Origin: SM1-73 sp964588305
Lineage (GTDB): Bacteria > Zixibacteria > MSB-5A5 > SM1-73
Length of the DNA stretch: 64,000 nucleotides
Assembly: GCA_964588305.1 (NCBI GenBank)
Contig: CAZPOP010000001.1
Span: forward strand, 186,001-250,000
Direction of reading: 5' to 3'
The notes under the pieces were generated by a model. That model saw only the letters and a list, made by a program, of their open reading frames with translations, was not told where the DNA came from and made no database searches. Both the position numbers and the translations under genes were made by a program. Below, piece by piece: positions 53,357-63,272 of this stretch (position 1 is its first letter; every line of letters starts with the position of its first letter).

Positions 53357-56277
53357 TTGGTAAAACCATATCACATTACAAAATCATCGAGAAGCTGGGC
53401 GAGGGAGGAATGGGTGTGGTGTATAAGGCCCAGGACAGCAGGTTAGACCGTGTGGTAGCGATCAAGTTCTTGCCTCCACATCTGACGTCTGACCCCGTGG
53501 AAAAGGAGAGATTCGTACATGAAGCCAAGGCGGCATCAGCTTTGAACCATCCTAACATCACCACGGTTCATGAGATCGACGAGTTTGAGGGACAGATGTT
53601 CATAGTTATGGAATATTGCGAGGGCCAGACCTTAAAGCAAACAGTTCAGAAAGAAACTCTTTCGGTAAAGAAGGTCTTGGACATAGCTGTTCAGACGTGC
53701 GAAGGTTTGACCATAGCTCACGAGAAAGGGATTGTGCACCGGGACATCAAATCGGACAACATCATGCTTACCTCCCGAGATCAGGTGAAGATAATGGATT
53801 TCGGCTTGGCCAAGCTTAAGGGAGGCGGCGGGCGAACACGAACCAGCTCCACCCTGGGCACGGCTGCCTACATGTCTCCGGAACAAGCTCAAGGAGAGCA
53901 GGTGGATCAGAGATCAGATATTTTTTCCTTTGGAGTGGTTCTGTACGAGCTTCTGACCAGACAGCTGCCTTTTGGAGGAGAACACCCGGCGGCCATACTC
54001 TATTCTATCATAAATGAAGAACCTCAGCCGGTCGCGCGTTTCAATAATCAGGTCTCGGCCAGGTTGGAGGATATGGTCTTTAAGGCATTGACCAAAGAAA
54101 AAAAGGAAAGGTATCAGCACGTGGACGATCTCTTGGCAGACTTGAGACGGGAGAAGAAGAGTTTAGAATACATGAAGACCACGCAGATTCCTCGCGAGGT
54201 GGTTGCACCCAGCCGCAAAAAGGGAATTTTGTCCTTCATAGTTCCCGCCTCAATCGTTTTCATCCTTGTTTTGCTTTTTCTGATTCTCAAGCCGTTCAAG
54301 GTCGAGGTGGGCCCGGAAAAGAGCGCCGTAGCCCAAGAGAATTCTTTGGCCATCATGTATTTTGATAACATGGTTGATCCAGAGGACAATGATAGAATTG
54401 CCCAGATGATAACCAGCCTGTTGATCACCGATCTCTCTGAATCGCAATACATGATGCGAGTGGTAAGCCGGCAAAGGCTATATGATATTTTGAATCTTTT
54501 GGGCAAGGAAGACGTGAAGGTGATGAATAGAAGCATTGCTTCAGAGGTTGCCAGAAAAGCAGGCGTGAAGTGGATTTTGACCGGAGACATACTGCAGATT
54601 GAGCCGAGCATAGTCTTGACTTCAGATATATCCGAAGCCGCTAGCGGAAAAATCCTGTCCACCCAGCGGGTCACCGGAGAGAAAGGCGAGGACCTATTCT
54701 CGGTAGTGGACAAGTTGAGCGCGCAGATAAAAGAGGACTTGTCTCTGCCGGGAGGGGCAAAAAAGGAGCTGGACAGAGCGGTGGCGGACGTCACCACCCA
54801 CTCCCCTGAGGCATATCGCCACTACCTGGATGGAATTGATTACTACAACAAGGTCTATTTCACAGAGGCGGCGAAAAGCTACAGGAAGGCATTGGAGTAT
54901 GATTCCACCTTTGCCATGGCATACTTCAGGTTGGCTCTCCTCGAAGATTGGGAGGAGCGTAAGAAGCTGATGGCCAAAGCAGTGGAATACTCGGATAAGA
55001 TCAGCCAGAAGGAGAAGTATTACATCAAGACTAGTGCAGCGGGCATATCGGGAGATGATGAGCACTATTTGGAGGGACTTCAGCAGATGGCAAAGCACTA
55101 CCCTGAAGACAAAGAGATACTGCAGTGGTTGGGGAACTACTATTACGGACAGCGACAGTTTGAAGAGGCCATTCGCTATTTCAACCAAGCCATCAAGATA
55201 GATCCTCTCTTCAAATTAGTTTATAATATGCTGGCCTACGCGTACGACCAAATCGGAGATTTTGAGAAATCCATCTGGGCCATAAACAAATATATATCCG
55301 TAGCACCGGATGAAGCCAATCCGTACGATACCAGAGCTGATCTTTATGCCTGGAACGGCAAGGTGGAACAGGCAATCCAGTCTTACGAAAGCGCTTTAGG
55401 GGTAAAACCGAACTTCTATGCGTCCTTGGCTAAACTGGGGCACATGTATCTGTTCAGGAGGGAGTACGCCAAGGCAGAAACCTGTTACAAGGAGCTTTCC
55501 TCCAGCGATGAGAAAGATATTCGATCTGGGGGAAGAACTTATCTGGCCATTCTTCCTCTCTATCAGGGAAAGTTCCAAGAGGCTCTCGAGGTTTTGGACC
55601 ACGGCATTGCCGCAGACAAAATGGAGCAGGTGCCTGGCGCATTCAAGCACCTCCTAAAGGCATTTATGTACAAAGAGAAGGAAGACACTAGCGCAGCTTT
55701 GAGGGAAGCCAAGAACAGCGTGGAAGTCCTCACCGAGGCCTATCCCGATCGTCCCGTGAATATGAGGGATTTCTATGCCTACTTTCTGGCTGAGAGCGGA
55801 AGAGGCAAACAGGCACAGGAAGTGGTCGACGCTATAAGAGATGAGGTGGAAGAGAAGTACCCAAGTTTGATGGGTTACTACTGGCGGGCTCTGGGCCATC
55901 TGGAATTGACTAAGGGGAATGCGGAAGCGGCGACAACGTATTTGACGAAAGGATTGCTGGGTCAAGCAGGACCACTCTTTGGCGTGCGGTATCATCTGGC
56001 CCGAGCCTACCTGGAATCAGGCAGGTTGGGTGAGGAGGTAGCTGTGCTGGAAGAAGCGCTCTCCAGATATGACGAAGAAAGAGCAACCCTTCCCGTTTGG
56101 TCTGTAAAATCTCATTACCTGCTGGCAGTGGCTTACGAAAAATCAGGGTGGAGCAAGAAGGCAATTGAGCAATATGAGAAATTCCTGGATATCTGGAAGG
56201 ATGCTGATCCGGGAATTTCGGAGGTGGAGGACGCCAAGGAGAGGTTGAAGAAGCTAAGAGTGGAGAGTAAAGAGTAG
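53353..56277 (+). CDS. Membrane Ser/Thr protein kinase with FlgO-like and TPR domains (kinase 3)
   Basis: 974 residues, again overlapping the previous stop by 4 bases. Kinase domain with LGEGGMGVVYKAQD, VAIKFL, HRDIKSDNIM, DFGLAK and MSPEQAQGE, then a transmembrane helix at about 291-314 (SFIVPASIVFILVLLFLIL). An FlgO/CsgG-like domain follows (SLAIMYFDNMVDPEDNDRIA, GVKWILTGDILQI), then a long TPR array to about 965. The helix puts the C-terminal half outside the cytoplasm, unlike kinases 1 and 2, so this one could sense an envelope signal and pass it to them. That relay is inference. Confidence 0.93.
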
Positions 56278-56289
56278 AGAGGGAATCTT

Positions 56290-56351
56290 GTAGGGACAGG
56301 GCTTGTCCCTGTCCTGACCCTAAGGCGGACAGCCACAAGGGCTGTCCCTAC
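56290..56351. repeat. Composite palindrome after the kinase operon
   Basis: GTAGGGACAGGGCTTGTCCCT is followed by GGACAGCCACAAGGGCTGTC and CCTAC: two hairpins inside one larger inverted repeat, 12 bp after the kinase 3 stop. A dispersed repeat type, possibly serving as terminator. Confidence 0.75.
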
Positions 56352-56468
56352 AGCTTTGATTCGAGCGTCGATATACAAAAACACGAGCCTCGATACGAGC
56401 TTCGTCACCCACAAACGAGCTTCGAAGGACAGCAGGCACTAACCAGCAGGCAGATATGCCTTAGATTA

Positions 56469-57344
56469 ATGAGGAAAGAAACCAAAGGCTATTTACTGGT
56501 AATCTTGGGGGCAACTTTCCTGGGCACCATCGGGATTTTTGGGCGCCTCATATATCTCCATGAGCCCGATCCTTTGACCGTGGTCACCTTCAGGGCACTG
56601 ATCGCTTTTCTTCTTCTATTCTTGGTCACCATACTTGTAAACCCGGACTCTCTCAGGATCAGAAAAGCGGATTTTCTGTATTTTGCCGTCTATGGTCTGT
56701 TGAGCGTATCTTTATGTTTTCTTTTGTTCTTCTATGCCATCAAATTCACCACCATAGCCACAGCCACCATCCTTTTGTATACCTATCCTGCTTTCGTGGT
56801 CATTCTTTCCACGTTTTTTCTGAAGGAGGAGTTGACAAGAACCAAATTCCTGGCCCTGCTTCTAACCTTTCTGGGTTGCATTCTGGTTATCCAGGTTTAT
56901 GATCCCGCAGAACTGAAGCTGAATCTCAGAGGAGTAATCTACGGATTGGGAGCAGGTTTGGGAGCGGGGCTTTACAGCGTGTTCGGCAAGAAAGCGGTGG
57001 AAAGATACAGCCCCTGGACCGTGGTTACATATGCTTTCGGATTCGGAAGTTTCTTCCTCGTGGTTTTCAGGGGCGTAAGGCCTCTTTGGTCAGTCGATTA
57101 TCCCACCATGACCTGGATTTGGATTTTCGCCTTGGCTTTATTATCCACCGTGTTGGGTTATTCGATTTACACCAGAGGACTGAAATACATAGAGGCAAGC
57201 CGTGCGGGAATTGTCGCCACCTGGGAGGTGGTGGTGGCTTCCTTTTTGGCATTTGTCATCTTTGGCGAAGGCCTGAGCATATTGCAAATTCTTGGCGCCC
57301 TTCTGGTCTTTCTGGCGATTTTCGTCATAAGAGCTCATCGCTAA
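56469..57344 (+). CDS. DMT-superfamily transporter (EamA)
   Basis: 291 residues with ten hydrophobic helices arranged as two EamA repeats (GYLLVILGATFLGTIGIFGR in the first; RGVIYGLGAGLGAGLYSVFG in the second). The second repeat ends in YIEASRAGIVATWEVVVASF and FGEGLSILQILGALLVFLAI. Inner-membrane exporter or importer of small metabolites; the substrate cannot be predicted. Separated from the kinase operon by about 190 bp of palindromic sequence. Confidence 0.92.
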   Translation: MRKETKGYLLVILGATFLGTIGIFGRLIYLHEPDPLTVVTFRALIAFLLLFLVTILVNPDSLRIRKADFLYFAVYGLLSVSLCFLLFFYAIKFTTIATATILLYTYPAFVVILSTFFLKEELTRTKFLALLLTFLGCILVIQVYDPAELKLNLRGVIYGLGAGLGAGLYSVFGKKAVERYSPWTVVTYAFGFGSFFLVVFRGVRPLWSVDYPTMTWIWIFALALLSTVLGYSIYTRGLKYIEASRAGIVATWEVVVASFLAFVIFGEGLSILQILGALLVFLAIFVIRAHR

Positions 57345-57449
57345 AGGGGGAGAATCGTGAGATGAGCCTTCCTGCCGAGAGTGGAAAACCAAATCGACCA
57401 TCTATCGTGTCAGGGAACGGCGCTTGGCATACCGCCTGCAGAAACACGT

Positions 57450-58754
57450 CTAGTAACTTTCTATTACATTCACGCCCGGATAGTAGTGAGTCAAAATGTC
57501 TTCGCAGGAATAGCCTTTTCGAGCCATGCCGATGGCGCCGGTTTGACACATGCCCACGCCGTGACCGTTCCCCCGTCCCCGGGCGGTGACTGAAGTTATC
57601 GAATTGCTAAATCCCCTCTCGATCTCCAGATCAAACAAGGTGCTGGGCAGAATCAAGTTGGGATCGCGTCCTCTTCTCAAAGCCCATCTTACTTTGTCTT
57701 TATAGATGCGGTAGGTTCTGGAGTCGGTCACCACTTCTAGGACTTCGATCCTTCCGGAGAGGGATCTTCCTTTCACGACCAGGTCGACCAACCTCCCAAA
57801 TCCTTGCTCTGGAAGAAGCCCGACGCTATCCAGATGGGCAGAAAGGTTTCTTTCCAAGTCTTTTGTATCCCAGATCTCCTCCCAACTATAATTTTTCGCC
57901 CAAGAACAAAAATCATCGTCATCCACCGAAACTAGGTAGGGAGCCTCCTGTCTACCCCAGACGTTCTCGACATATTCGGTCCTTCCTCCGGAATTAGCGT
58001 GATAATAGGCATCGATAAACTTCCCCTGATAGGTTATGACTTTTCCGGCAGTCTGCTCTATTGCTTCGTTCACCACAGGATCCTCGCCATCCACTCCGTT
58101 GTAAACTTGATCCAGCACCGATGCCTCCAGATCGTATCCCGAATCTTGGTATTGCCCCAAACGGGAAAGGGAATAGGTTCTGGCTGCGATGGCTTGAGCT
58201 TTGAGCGCTTCGATTTCTTCCTGAGTCAACTTGCCTATCTCGGCCGGGACCACTCCTTTGAGATAATCTTCCACCCACGCTACATTGAGAACCATTATGG
58301 ATTTGGCTTTCTCTTCTCGAGGATTCTTTGGGTATAAGACCACCTCGATCCCCCCTCGATAGGGTTTGCCATTTAAAAAGAGATAGGAGTCGTCTTCTTG
58401 GGGGAAGAAGGAGACTTCTTTCAAGCCTGTTTCGATCTCACCCTGAGTCCCTTCGCTCAGCACTATGCCATCGTGTGAAATCCCCACCAGGATACTGGCT
58501 GAAGCGTAATAGACTGAAGGGTCGCCCTTCTCACGAGAACCCCTGATTACGAACGATTCCCTGGGGCTGATTACGATGTTTTCCTCCGTCTCAAGGAGTT
58601 TAACCGTGACCGCTGGCTGTCTAATCTTCGGGTAAAATATCTCTTCTCTATAGACCGGCATCTCTGCGCAGCCAGCAAAGAAAAGAAAAAGCAGAGGCAG
58701 AGAGATCCTGTAAAGAAGAAACCGCAGACGGTTATTTGTTATTACTCTCTTCAT
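57450..58754 (-). CDS. SpoIID/LytB-domain lipoprotein
   Basis: 434 residues from the ATG at 58754, chosen because the lipoprotein signal LLYRISLPLLFLFFAGC follows; the open frame continues upstream to 58994 without signal-like sequence. The N-terminal half is beta-rich; the SpoIID domain covers about 200-430, with VLNVAWVEDYLKGVVPAEIG, EALKAQAIAARTYSLSRLGQ, YYHANSGGRTEYVENVWG and GRGNGHGVGMCQTGAIGMAR. SpoIID is a lytic transglycosylase acting on stripped glycan strands; in diderm non-sporulators the role is probably wall remodelling. AnmK and NagZ lie directly upstream, reinforcing a muropeptide-turnover cluster. No clear ribosome binding site. Confidence 0.9.
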   Translation of the reverse strand: MKRVITNNRLRFLLYRISLPLLFLFFAGCAEMPVYREEIFYPKIRQPAVTVKLLETEENIVISPRESFVIRGSREKGDPSVYYASASILVGISHDGIVLSEGTQGEIETGLKEVSFFPQEDDSYLFLNGKPYRGGIEVVLYPKNPREEKAKSIMVLNVAWVEDYLKGVVPAEIGKLTQEEIEALKAQAIAARTYSLSRLGQYQDSGYDLEASVLDQVYNGVDGEDPVVNEAIEQTAGKVITYQGKFIDAYYHANSGGRTEYVENVWGRQEAPYLVSVDDDDFCSWAKNYSWEEIWDTKDLERNLSAHLDSVGLLPEQGFGRLVDLVVKGRSLSGRIEVLEVVTDSRTYRIYKDKVRWALRRGRDPNLILPSTLFDLEIERGFSNSITSVTARGRGNGHGVGMCQTGAIGMARKGYSCEDILTHYYPGVNVIESY

Positions 58755-58981
58755 GTTTAGTAGAGGAGTCAGAACAAGGGCACTCCGATCTAACTGGTCC
58801 CTCGCAGGCTGGAACTCACTTGAGTCAAATGACCCGCGGCTGCCAACCCTCTTTCTGCCTGGAGGGCTCGAGATGAGGTCACCCCGAGGCAACTGCTCCA
58901 AATCCTTCTTCATTCGCTGGATAATCCACCCTATCCGATCGATCTGTCGGCATAAACCAAACGGTTCATACTGCTCAGCGT

Positions 58982-60184
58982 TTAAGGTAAACATATTTTG
59001 CCCAAAACGCCAAGATTTTTTGCACCGGTCGTCTTCCTGAAGCTGGCCGGTTCTCCCTCGATGGTCTGGTTGGCCAGGATGGCAAATGAGATAGCCTCCA
59101 AAAAGTCAGGGTTCACCGCCAATTCTCGCACGCTTGTTATTTTGATCGGGGCAAACAGGATTTTGAGTCTTTCAAAGAAATATCGATTGTGAACTCCCCC
59201 TCCGCATAATAGAACCTGATCTAGCCTGACTTTTGGTTTGACAAATCTCCGGTAGGCGTCCAGTATCGACCAGATCGAGAGTTCGCTTACGGTGGCGATT
59301 ATCTCTTCCTCTCTCATCCTCAGTCTTTTCGCCCGCTTCAGGATCTTGCTGGCGAATTCCTCTCCGAAATCTTCACGCCCACAGGACTTGGGAGGCCTCC
59401 TGCGAAAGTATTCATTTTTCTTCAGTCTGTTCAATAGACCAGAATTGACCTTGCCAGAGGAGGCGGTTTTCCCATCTTTGTCGTAACTCTTCCCGTATAG
59501 CTTTCTCATCAAGGTGTCCACCACCATATTTCCCGGTCCGGTGTCAAATGCGAAAATGTCATTCACGCTGCCCCTTCTGGGCAAGACCGTAACATTGGCA
59601 ATGCCACCGATATTGATCACCATGCGTGATACTCTTTTATCGCCGAAGAGAAGATAATGGGCGTAGGGAGTAAGAGGTGCTCCCTGTCCGCCGCGGGCCA
59701 TGTCGCCTCCCCTGAAATCACCGACGGTAATCACTCCGGTTCTTGATGCGATTACCGAAGGCTCTCCGATCTGAAACGTGGCTCTGACCCTCCGGCCAAA
59801 TCTCCTCTTCCATTCGGGCAGGTGCCTGACCGTTTGCCCGTGCGATCCGATCAGGTCGATCTCCTCCATCTTGCATCCCGAAGCCTTTACCACCGAAAAG
59901 ACGGCGCGGGCAAGATACTCTCCCAAGACCATGTTTAATCTCAAGACTTCGTCCAAATCTTGACATGACGGGTCAGAAACCTGAATGATCTTTCGCTGGA
60001 GTTTTTGGGGAAACCTGCAGGTTTTGCAGACAACTGGCATTGCCCTCAAATTCCTCTTGGTATTGTCTATCTTGACCAGACAGGCATCGATCCCGTCTGC
60101 CGAGGTGCCGGACATCAGGCCGACGACCAAACGTTTTTTTTTCCTCAAGAGACGATTTAGCTTTTGCATAGACCGATTTGCCAT
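58982..60184 (-). CDS. anmK: Anhydro-N-acetylmuramic acid kinase
   Basis: 400 residues. Family motifs: GLMSGTSADGIDACLVKI, IGSHGQTVRHLPEW, GEPSVIASRTGVITVGDFRG, MARGGQGAPLTPYAHYLLFG, FDTGPGNMVVDTL and LLCGGGVHNRYFFERL. AnmK opens and phosphorylates 1,6-anhydro-MurNAc released from peptidoglycan, giving MurNAc-6-phosphate in the cytoplasm. It lies between NagZ, which releases anhydro-muropeptides, and the SpoIID-type enzyme. Length is normal plus about 15 residues of basic N-terminal extension (LNRLLRKKKR), so the start could lie slightly later. Confidence 0.95.
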   Translation of the reverse strand: MANRSMQKLNRLLRKKKRLVVGLMSGTSADGIDACLVKIDNTKRNLRAMPVVCKTCRFPQKLQRKIIQVSDPSCQDLDEVLRLNMVLGEYLARAVFSVVKASGCKMEEIDLIGSHGQTVRHLPEWKRRFGRRVRATFQIGEPSVIASRTGVITVGDFRGGDMARGGQGAPLTPYAHYLLFGDKRVSRMVINIGGIANVTVLPRRGSVNDIFAFDTGPGNMVVDTLMRKLYGKSYDKDGKTASSGKVNSGLLNRLKKNEYFRRRPPKSCGREDFGEEFASKILKRAKRLRMREEEIIATVSELSIWSILDAYRRFVKPKVRLDQVLLCGGGVHNRYFFERLKILFAPIKITSVRELAVNPDFLEAISFAILANQTIEGEPASFRKTTGAKNLGVLGKICLP

Positions 60185-60343
60185 TGGTTCATTGACAGAG
60201 TCTTCGTCAGTGTTATAGAATATTTCAACAATTTGTTATTGCGATATCCGATGAAATCGGAACGAAGCAATCTCTAAGTAGCTGGAATTCAATGAGATTC
60301 ATTCGTCGCTTTGCTCCTCGCAAGAACAGAACGGAATATGATG

Positions 60344-61339
60344 TTATGATGAATAGTCAAGTCTCTCTTTTGCCGAAAGTATCTTGTCCAGGCTGGAATT
60401 CAATCTCTCTTCGCTTATTTTCCTATCCGCAACTTGCTTTTCGAAGTGTTCGAGCACCTGAACCTGCTCTTCGAATTCGTCACAAATCAAAACCAGATCA
60501 TTTCCCGCCAAGAAGGCTTGCCTGCAGGTTCCGGTCAATTCTCTGTTTTTTCGGATGGCTCCCATCTGCATGTCATCGGTGATCAAAATTCCTTCAAAGC
60601 CAAGGTCCTTTCGTAGAATATCCGCGCAGATTACCTTTGATAAGGAGGCTGGCTCCTTTGAATCCAAGTTAGGGCAAAGTACGTGGGTGCTCATGATCAT
60701 GTTGACTTCGGAGGAGATGGAAGCTTTAAATGGCGCAAAATCAATTCTTTCAAATCTTTCTTTTGAATTCGAGTTGATGGGCAGGTCCGAATGCGGATCA
60801 ACATATATGTCACCTATTCCGGGAAAGTGCTTGGCACAGGCCAAAAGACCTTCGGATTTAATCGCTTCGGTTGCCAATTGAGACATCTCTGCCACCAGGG
60901 CTGGGTCTTTTCCGAAACATCTTTCCTTCAAGATAGGATTGTTGGGGTTAGTGAGAACGTCCACCACCGGAGCCAAATTGACGTTTATCCCCAATCTGGC
61001 CAATTCTCCGGCGGTGGTCTTGTAGGCCTTGAAAACGCCATCATTGTCTTTTCTATTGCCATAGAATTGATTCGATGGAAAAACAGGGAAGTCCCTGGTG
61101 ATTCGATTGACTCTTCCTCCTTCCTGATCGATCATGACAAAGAGGGGATGCTTTGATCTCGACTTAAGCTCCTTCAGAGTCTCCGAAATCTGCTTTGCAG
61201 ATTCGATGTTTCTGGCGAAAAGAATCACCCCACCCAGATTTCGCTTCTCTATCAGATCCAAAAAACCAGCTGGTGGAGACTTACCTTCAAATCCGAAGAC
61301 AAAAAATTGAGCAGACATCCTTGAATTGAAGCTTCCCAT
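60344..61339 (-). CDS. nagZ: Beta-N-acetylhexosaminidase (GH3), NagZ-type
   Basis: 331 residues. GH3 motifs: FVMIDQEGGRVNRI, GINVNLAPVVDVLTNPNNPI and the NagZ signature CAKHFPGIGDIYVDPHSDLP with its catalytic His/Asp loop; nucleophile Asp in ILITDDMQMGAI. There is no signal peptide, which fits a cytoplasmic NagZ cutting GlcNAc from imported anhydro-muropeptides. MSAQFFVFGFEG at 61318 is an alternative start that matches many family members. Forms a recycling set with anmK downstream. Confidence 0.92.
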   Translation of the reverse strand: MGSFNSRMSAQFFVFGFEGKSPPAGFLDLIEKRNLGGVILFARNIESAKQISETLKELKSRSKHPLFVMIDQEGGRVNRITRDFPVFPSNQFYGNRKDNDGVFKAYKTTAGELARLGINVNLAPVVDVLTNPNNPILKERCFGKDPALVAEMSQLATEAIKSEGLLACAKHFPGIGDIYVDPHSDLPINSNSKERFERIDFAPFKASISSEVNMIMSTHVLCPNLDSKEPASLSKVICADILRKDLGFEGILITDDMQMGAIRKNRELTGTCRQAFLAGNDLVLICDEFEEQVQVLEHFEKQVADRKISEERLNSSLDKILSAKERLDYSS

Positions 61340-61433
61340 GTCTTACCAGCGAATATGTCTTTCAGTGTAGATTTCGGGAGTTGTTCATGATTTTGACAAG
61401 GGAAGAAGTCCAGTCGTAATTCTGAAATCGTGG

Positions 61434-63002
61434 TCATAACGTGCAGACCACGTTTTTTCCCTTCCCTTTAGCCAAATAGAGGGCTTGATCGACCTTTTCC
61501 ACCAAATCTTCTTCTGTTGCGCCGTTATCCGGACACGTGGCAACTCCTAAACTCACCGTAACCCTGACTTTCAACTTGCCCTGTCTCTCTTCACCCACAA
61601 AAGGTAGCGACTCCACCCGGTGTCGAATCCTCTCGCCGATCATATGTGCATCCTTGTTGCTCGTTTGGGGCAAGATCACGGCAAACTCCTCCCCACCATA
61701 GCGGCTGGTCACGTCTACGTCTCGTACCGAGTCTTTGATCCTTTGGGCCAGCTCCTGCAGCACCCTGTTGCCAAAGGCATGTCCGTAAGTATCATTGCAC
61801 TTTTTGAACCAATCTATGTCGATCATGAGTAAGGATAAAGATTGCTTATACCGAGCTGCTCTTTTTATTTCTTGAGAGAGTTTCTTGACGAAGTAGCGGT
61901 AATTGAATACTCCGGTCAGCTCATCCAGGATGGACAACTCCTTGGTCTTCTGGTGCAACGAAGCATTCTCAATAGCTAACGCTGCCGAACTTGCCAGGAT
62001 GGAGAAGATCTTCTCGTCCTGATCCAGAAATGCTCCCAGCCTTTTCGATTGGGCCCTCAATACCCCGATCACCTTGCCCCGAGAGATCATGGGAACGGCC
62101 AACAGGGACTTGAATCGATCTGATTCCCTTTGGTGGCCGTAGGCATTGGCAAGATCGAAGATTCGCACCGGCTTTCCCGATGCTGTGACCTTCCGCAAAG
62201 TCTCATCCAAGCGTTTCTGTACCGGTTCCGAATGCTGTATCTTTTTCCCCTCCGCGATTTCCCCCAGAAGAGAAAGGGTATTTGTATCATTCAGGACAAA
62301 AATCGAACAGAACTGGTAAGTTAAAACCTTCCGCACGATATTTAAGAGCTCGTCCACTACCTCCTCCAAATTCAGTATTTCTCCCAAATTCCGCGAGGTT
62401 TCATAGATGGTTTCAATCTGAGCTTGCGATTTCTCCAATTCCGAGGTTCTCTGATTCAAGATGTCAAACATCCTCAAGAGTTTAGTCCTAGACCTATCGA
62501 GATTCTGCAGCATCGAGCTGACCGCTAACACCAAAACCCAAAAAACGGCAATCTTTATGACCAGGTAGTCTGCAGAAAAGGCCTCCAAATCACCGCCGTT
62601 AGTGGAGAGATAAGAGACCGAAGACAAGAATGCCAGAAGCAGTCCAGCCGACAGCCCGACGGCATAACTTGCAAATGGAACAACCAGAAAACAAAGAAGG
62701 AAAAAATCGCTCCCCTTTTGATCTGTGAAAAGAATCAGAAGGGTTATAGCGACTATGTCCAACAAGCAAACAAGGAAATATGCAGGTTTTATCTTTAACC
62801 TGGTCCTATTTACGTAAACGGAAAATCCAGAAGAGTAAATCAGGAAGGCGAAAAAAAGTACCCAGATTCTCTGGTCGTATTCTTGCGGCGCAAAAAGAAA
62901 CCAATAGAAAAAACACAGAAATATCACCCCTCGGATCAGCCAAAAGATTTTTTTGGGCTGAGCCAGAAACGACCAGAAATCCGAGTCTTTCTTCTTATCC
63001 AT
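61434..63002 (-). CDS. Membrane-bound GAF-GGDEF diguanylate cyclase
   Basis: 522 residues. Five or six N-terminal transmembrane helices (about 20-165, for example IFWLIRGVIFLCFFYWFLFA), a short coiled coil (LNQRTSELEKSQAQIETIYE), a GAF domain (about 200-350) and a GGDEF domain (about 360-520) with active-site YGGEEFAVILP (GGEEF is catalytically competent), IDIDWFKKCNDTYGHAFGN and ELTGVFNYRYF. It makes cyclic di-GMP from two GTP, so this organism uses c-di-GMP signalling. No obvious RxxD inhibitory site stands immediately before GGEEF. The trigger is unknown. Confidence 0.93.
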   Translation of the reverse strand: MDKKKDSDFWSFLAQPKKIFWLIRGVIFLCFFYWFLFAPQEYDQRIWVLFFAFLIYSSGFSVYVNRTRLKIKPAYFLVCLLDIVAITLLILFTDQKGSDFFLLCFLVVPFASYAVGLSAGLLLAFLSSVSYLSTNGGDLEAFSADYLVIKIAVFWVLVLAVSSMLQNLDRSRTKLLRMFDILNQRTSELEKSQAQIETIYETSRNLGEILNLEEVVDELLNIVRKVLTYQFCSIFVLNDTNTLSLLGEIAEGKKIQHSEPVQKRLDETLRKVTASGKPVRIFDLANAYGHQRESDRFKSLLAVPMISRGKVIGVLRAQSKRLGAFLDQDEKIFSILASSAALAIENASLHQKTKELSILDELTGVFNYRYFVKKLSQEIKRAARYKQSLSLLMIDIDWFKKCNDTYGHAFGNRVLQELAQRIKDSVRDVDVTSRYGGEEFAVILPQTSNKDAHMIGERIRHRVESLPFVGEERQGKLKVRVTVSLGVATCPDNGATEEDLVEKVDQALYLAKGKGKNVVCTL

Positions 63003-63272
63003 GACGTCTCGCGAATTGAGTCAAAACGGACGAATTTGTCGCATCTGTAAATTATATCGGCAAGAAAAACGAATCTTATATTTTTCGATTCCCCTTTGCA
63101 TAAAAACCTCCATCTTCAAAGCCGCATGCTTCACAAGATGTGTCCGGAAATTCTCTAATGATGAGCCTACTCTTCGTTCTTTTCGCCAATCAAAGGGCCG
63201 CTTCCGGGCAGTCTGATGCAGGGCGAAAGACAGGATGAGTGCTTGCGACCACAACCCGACCTGCAGATATTT

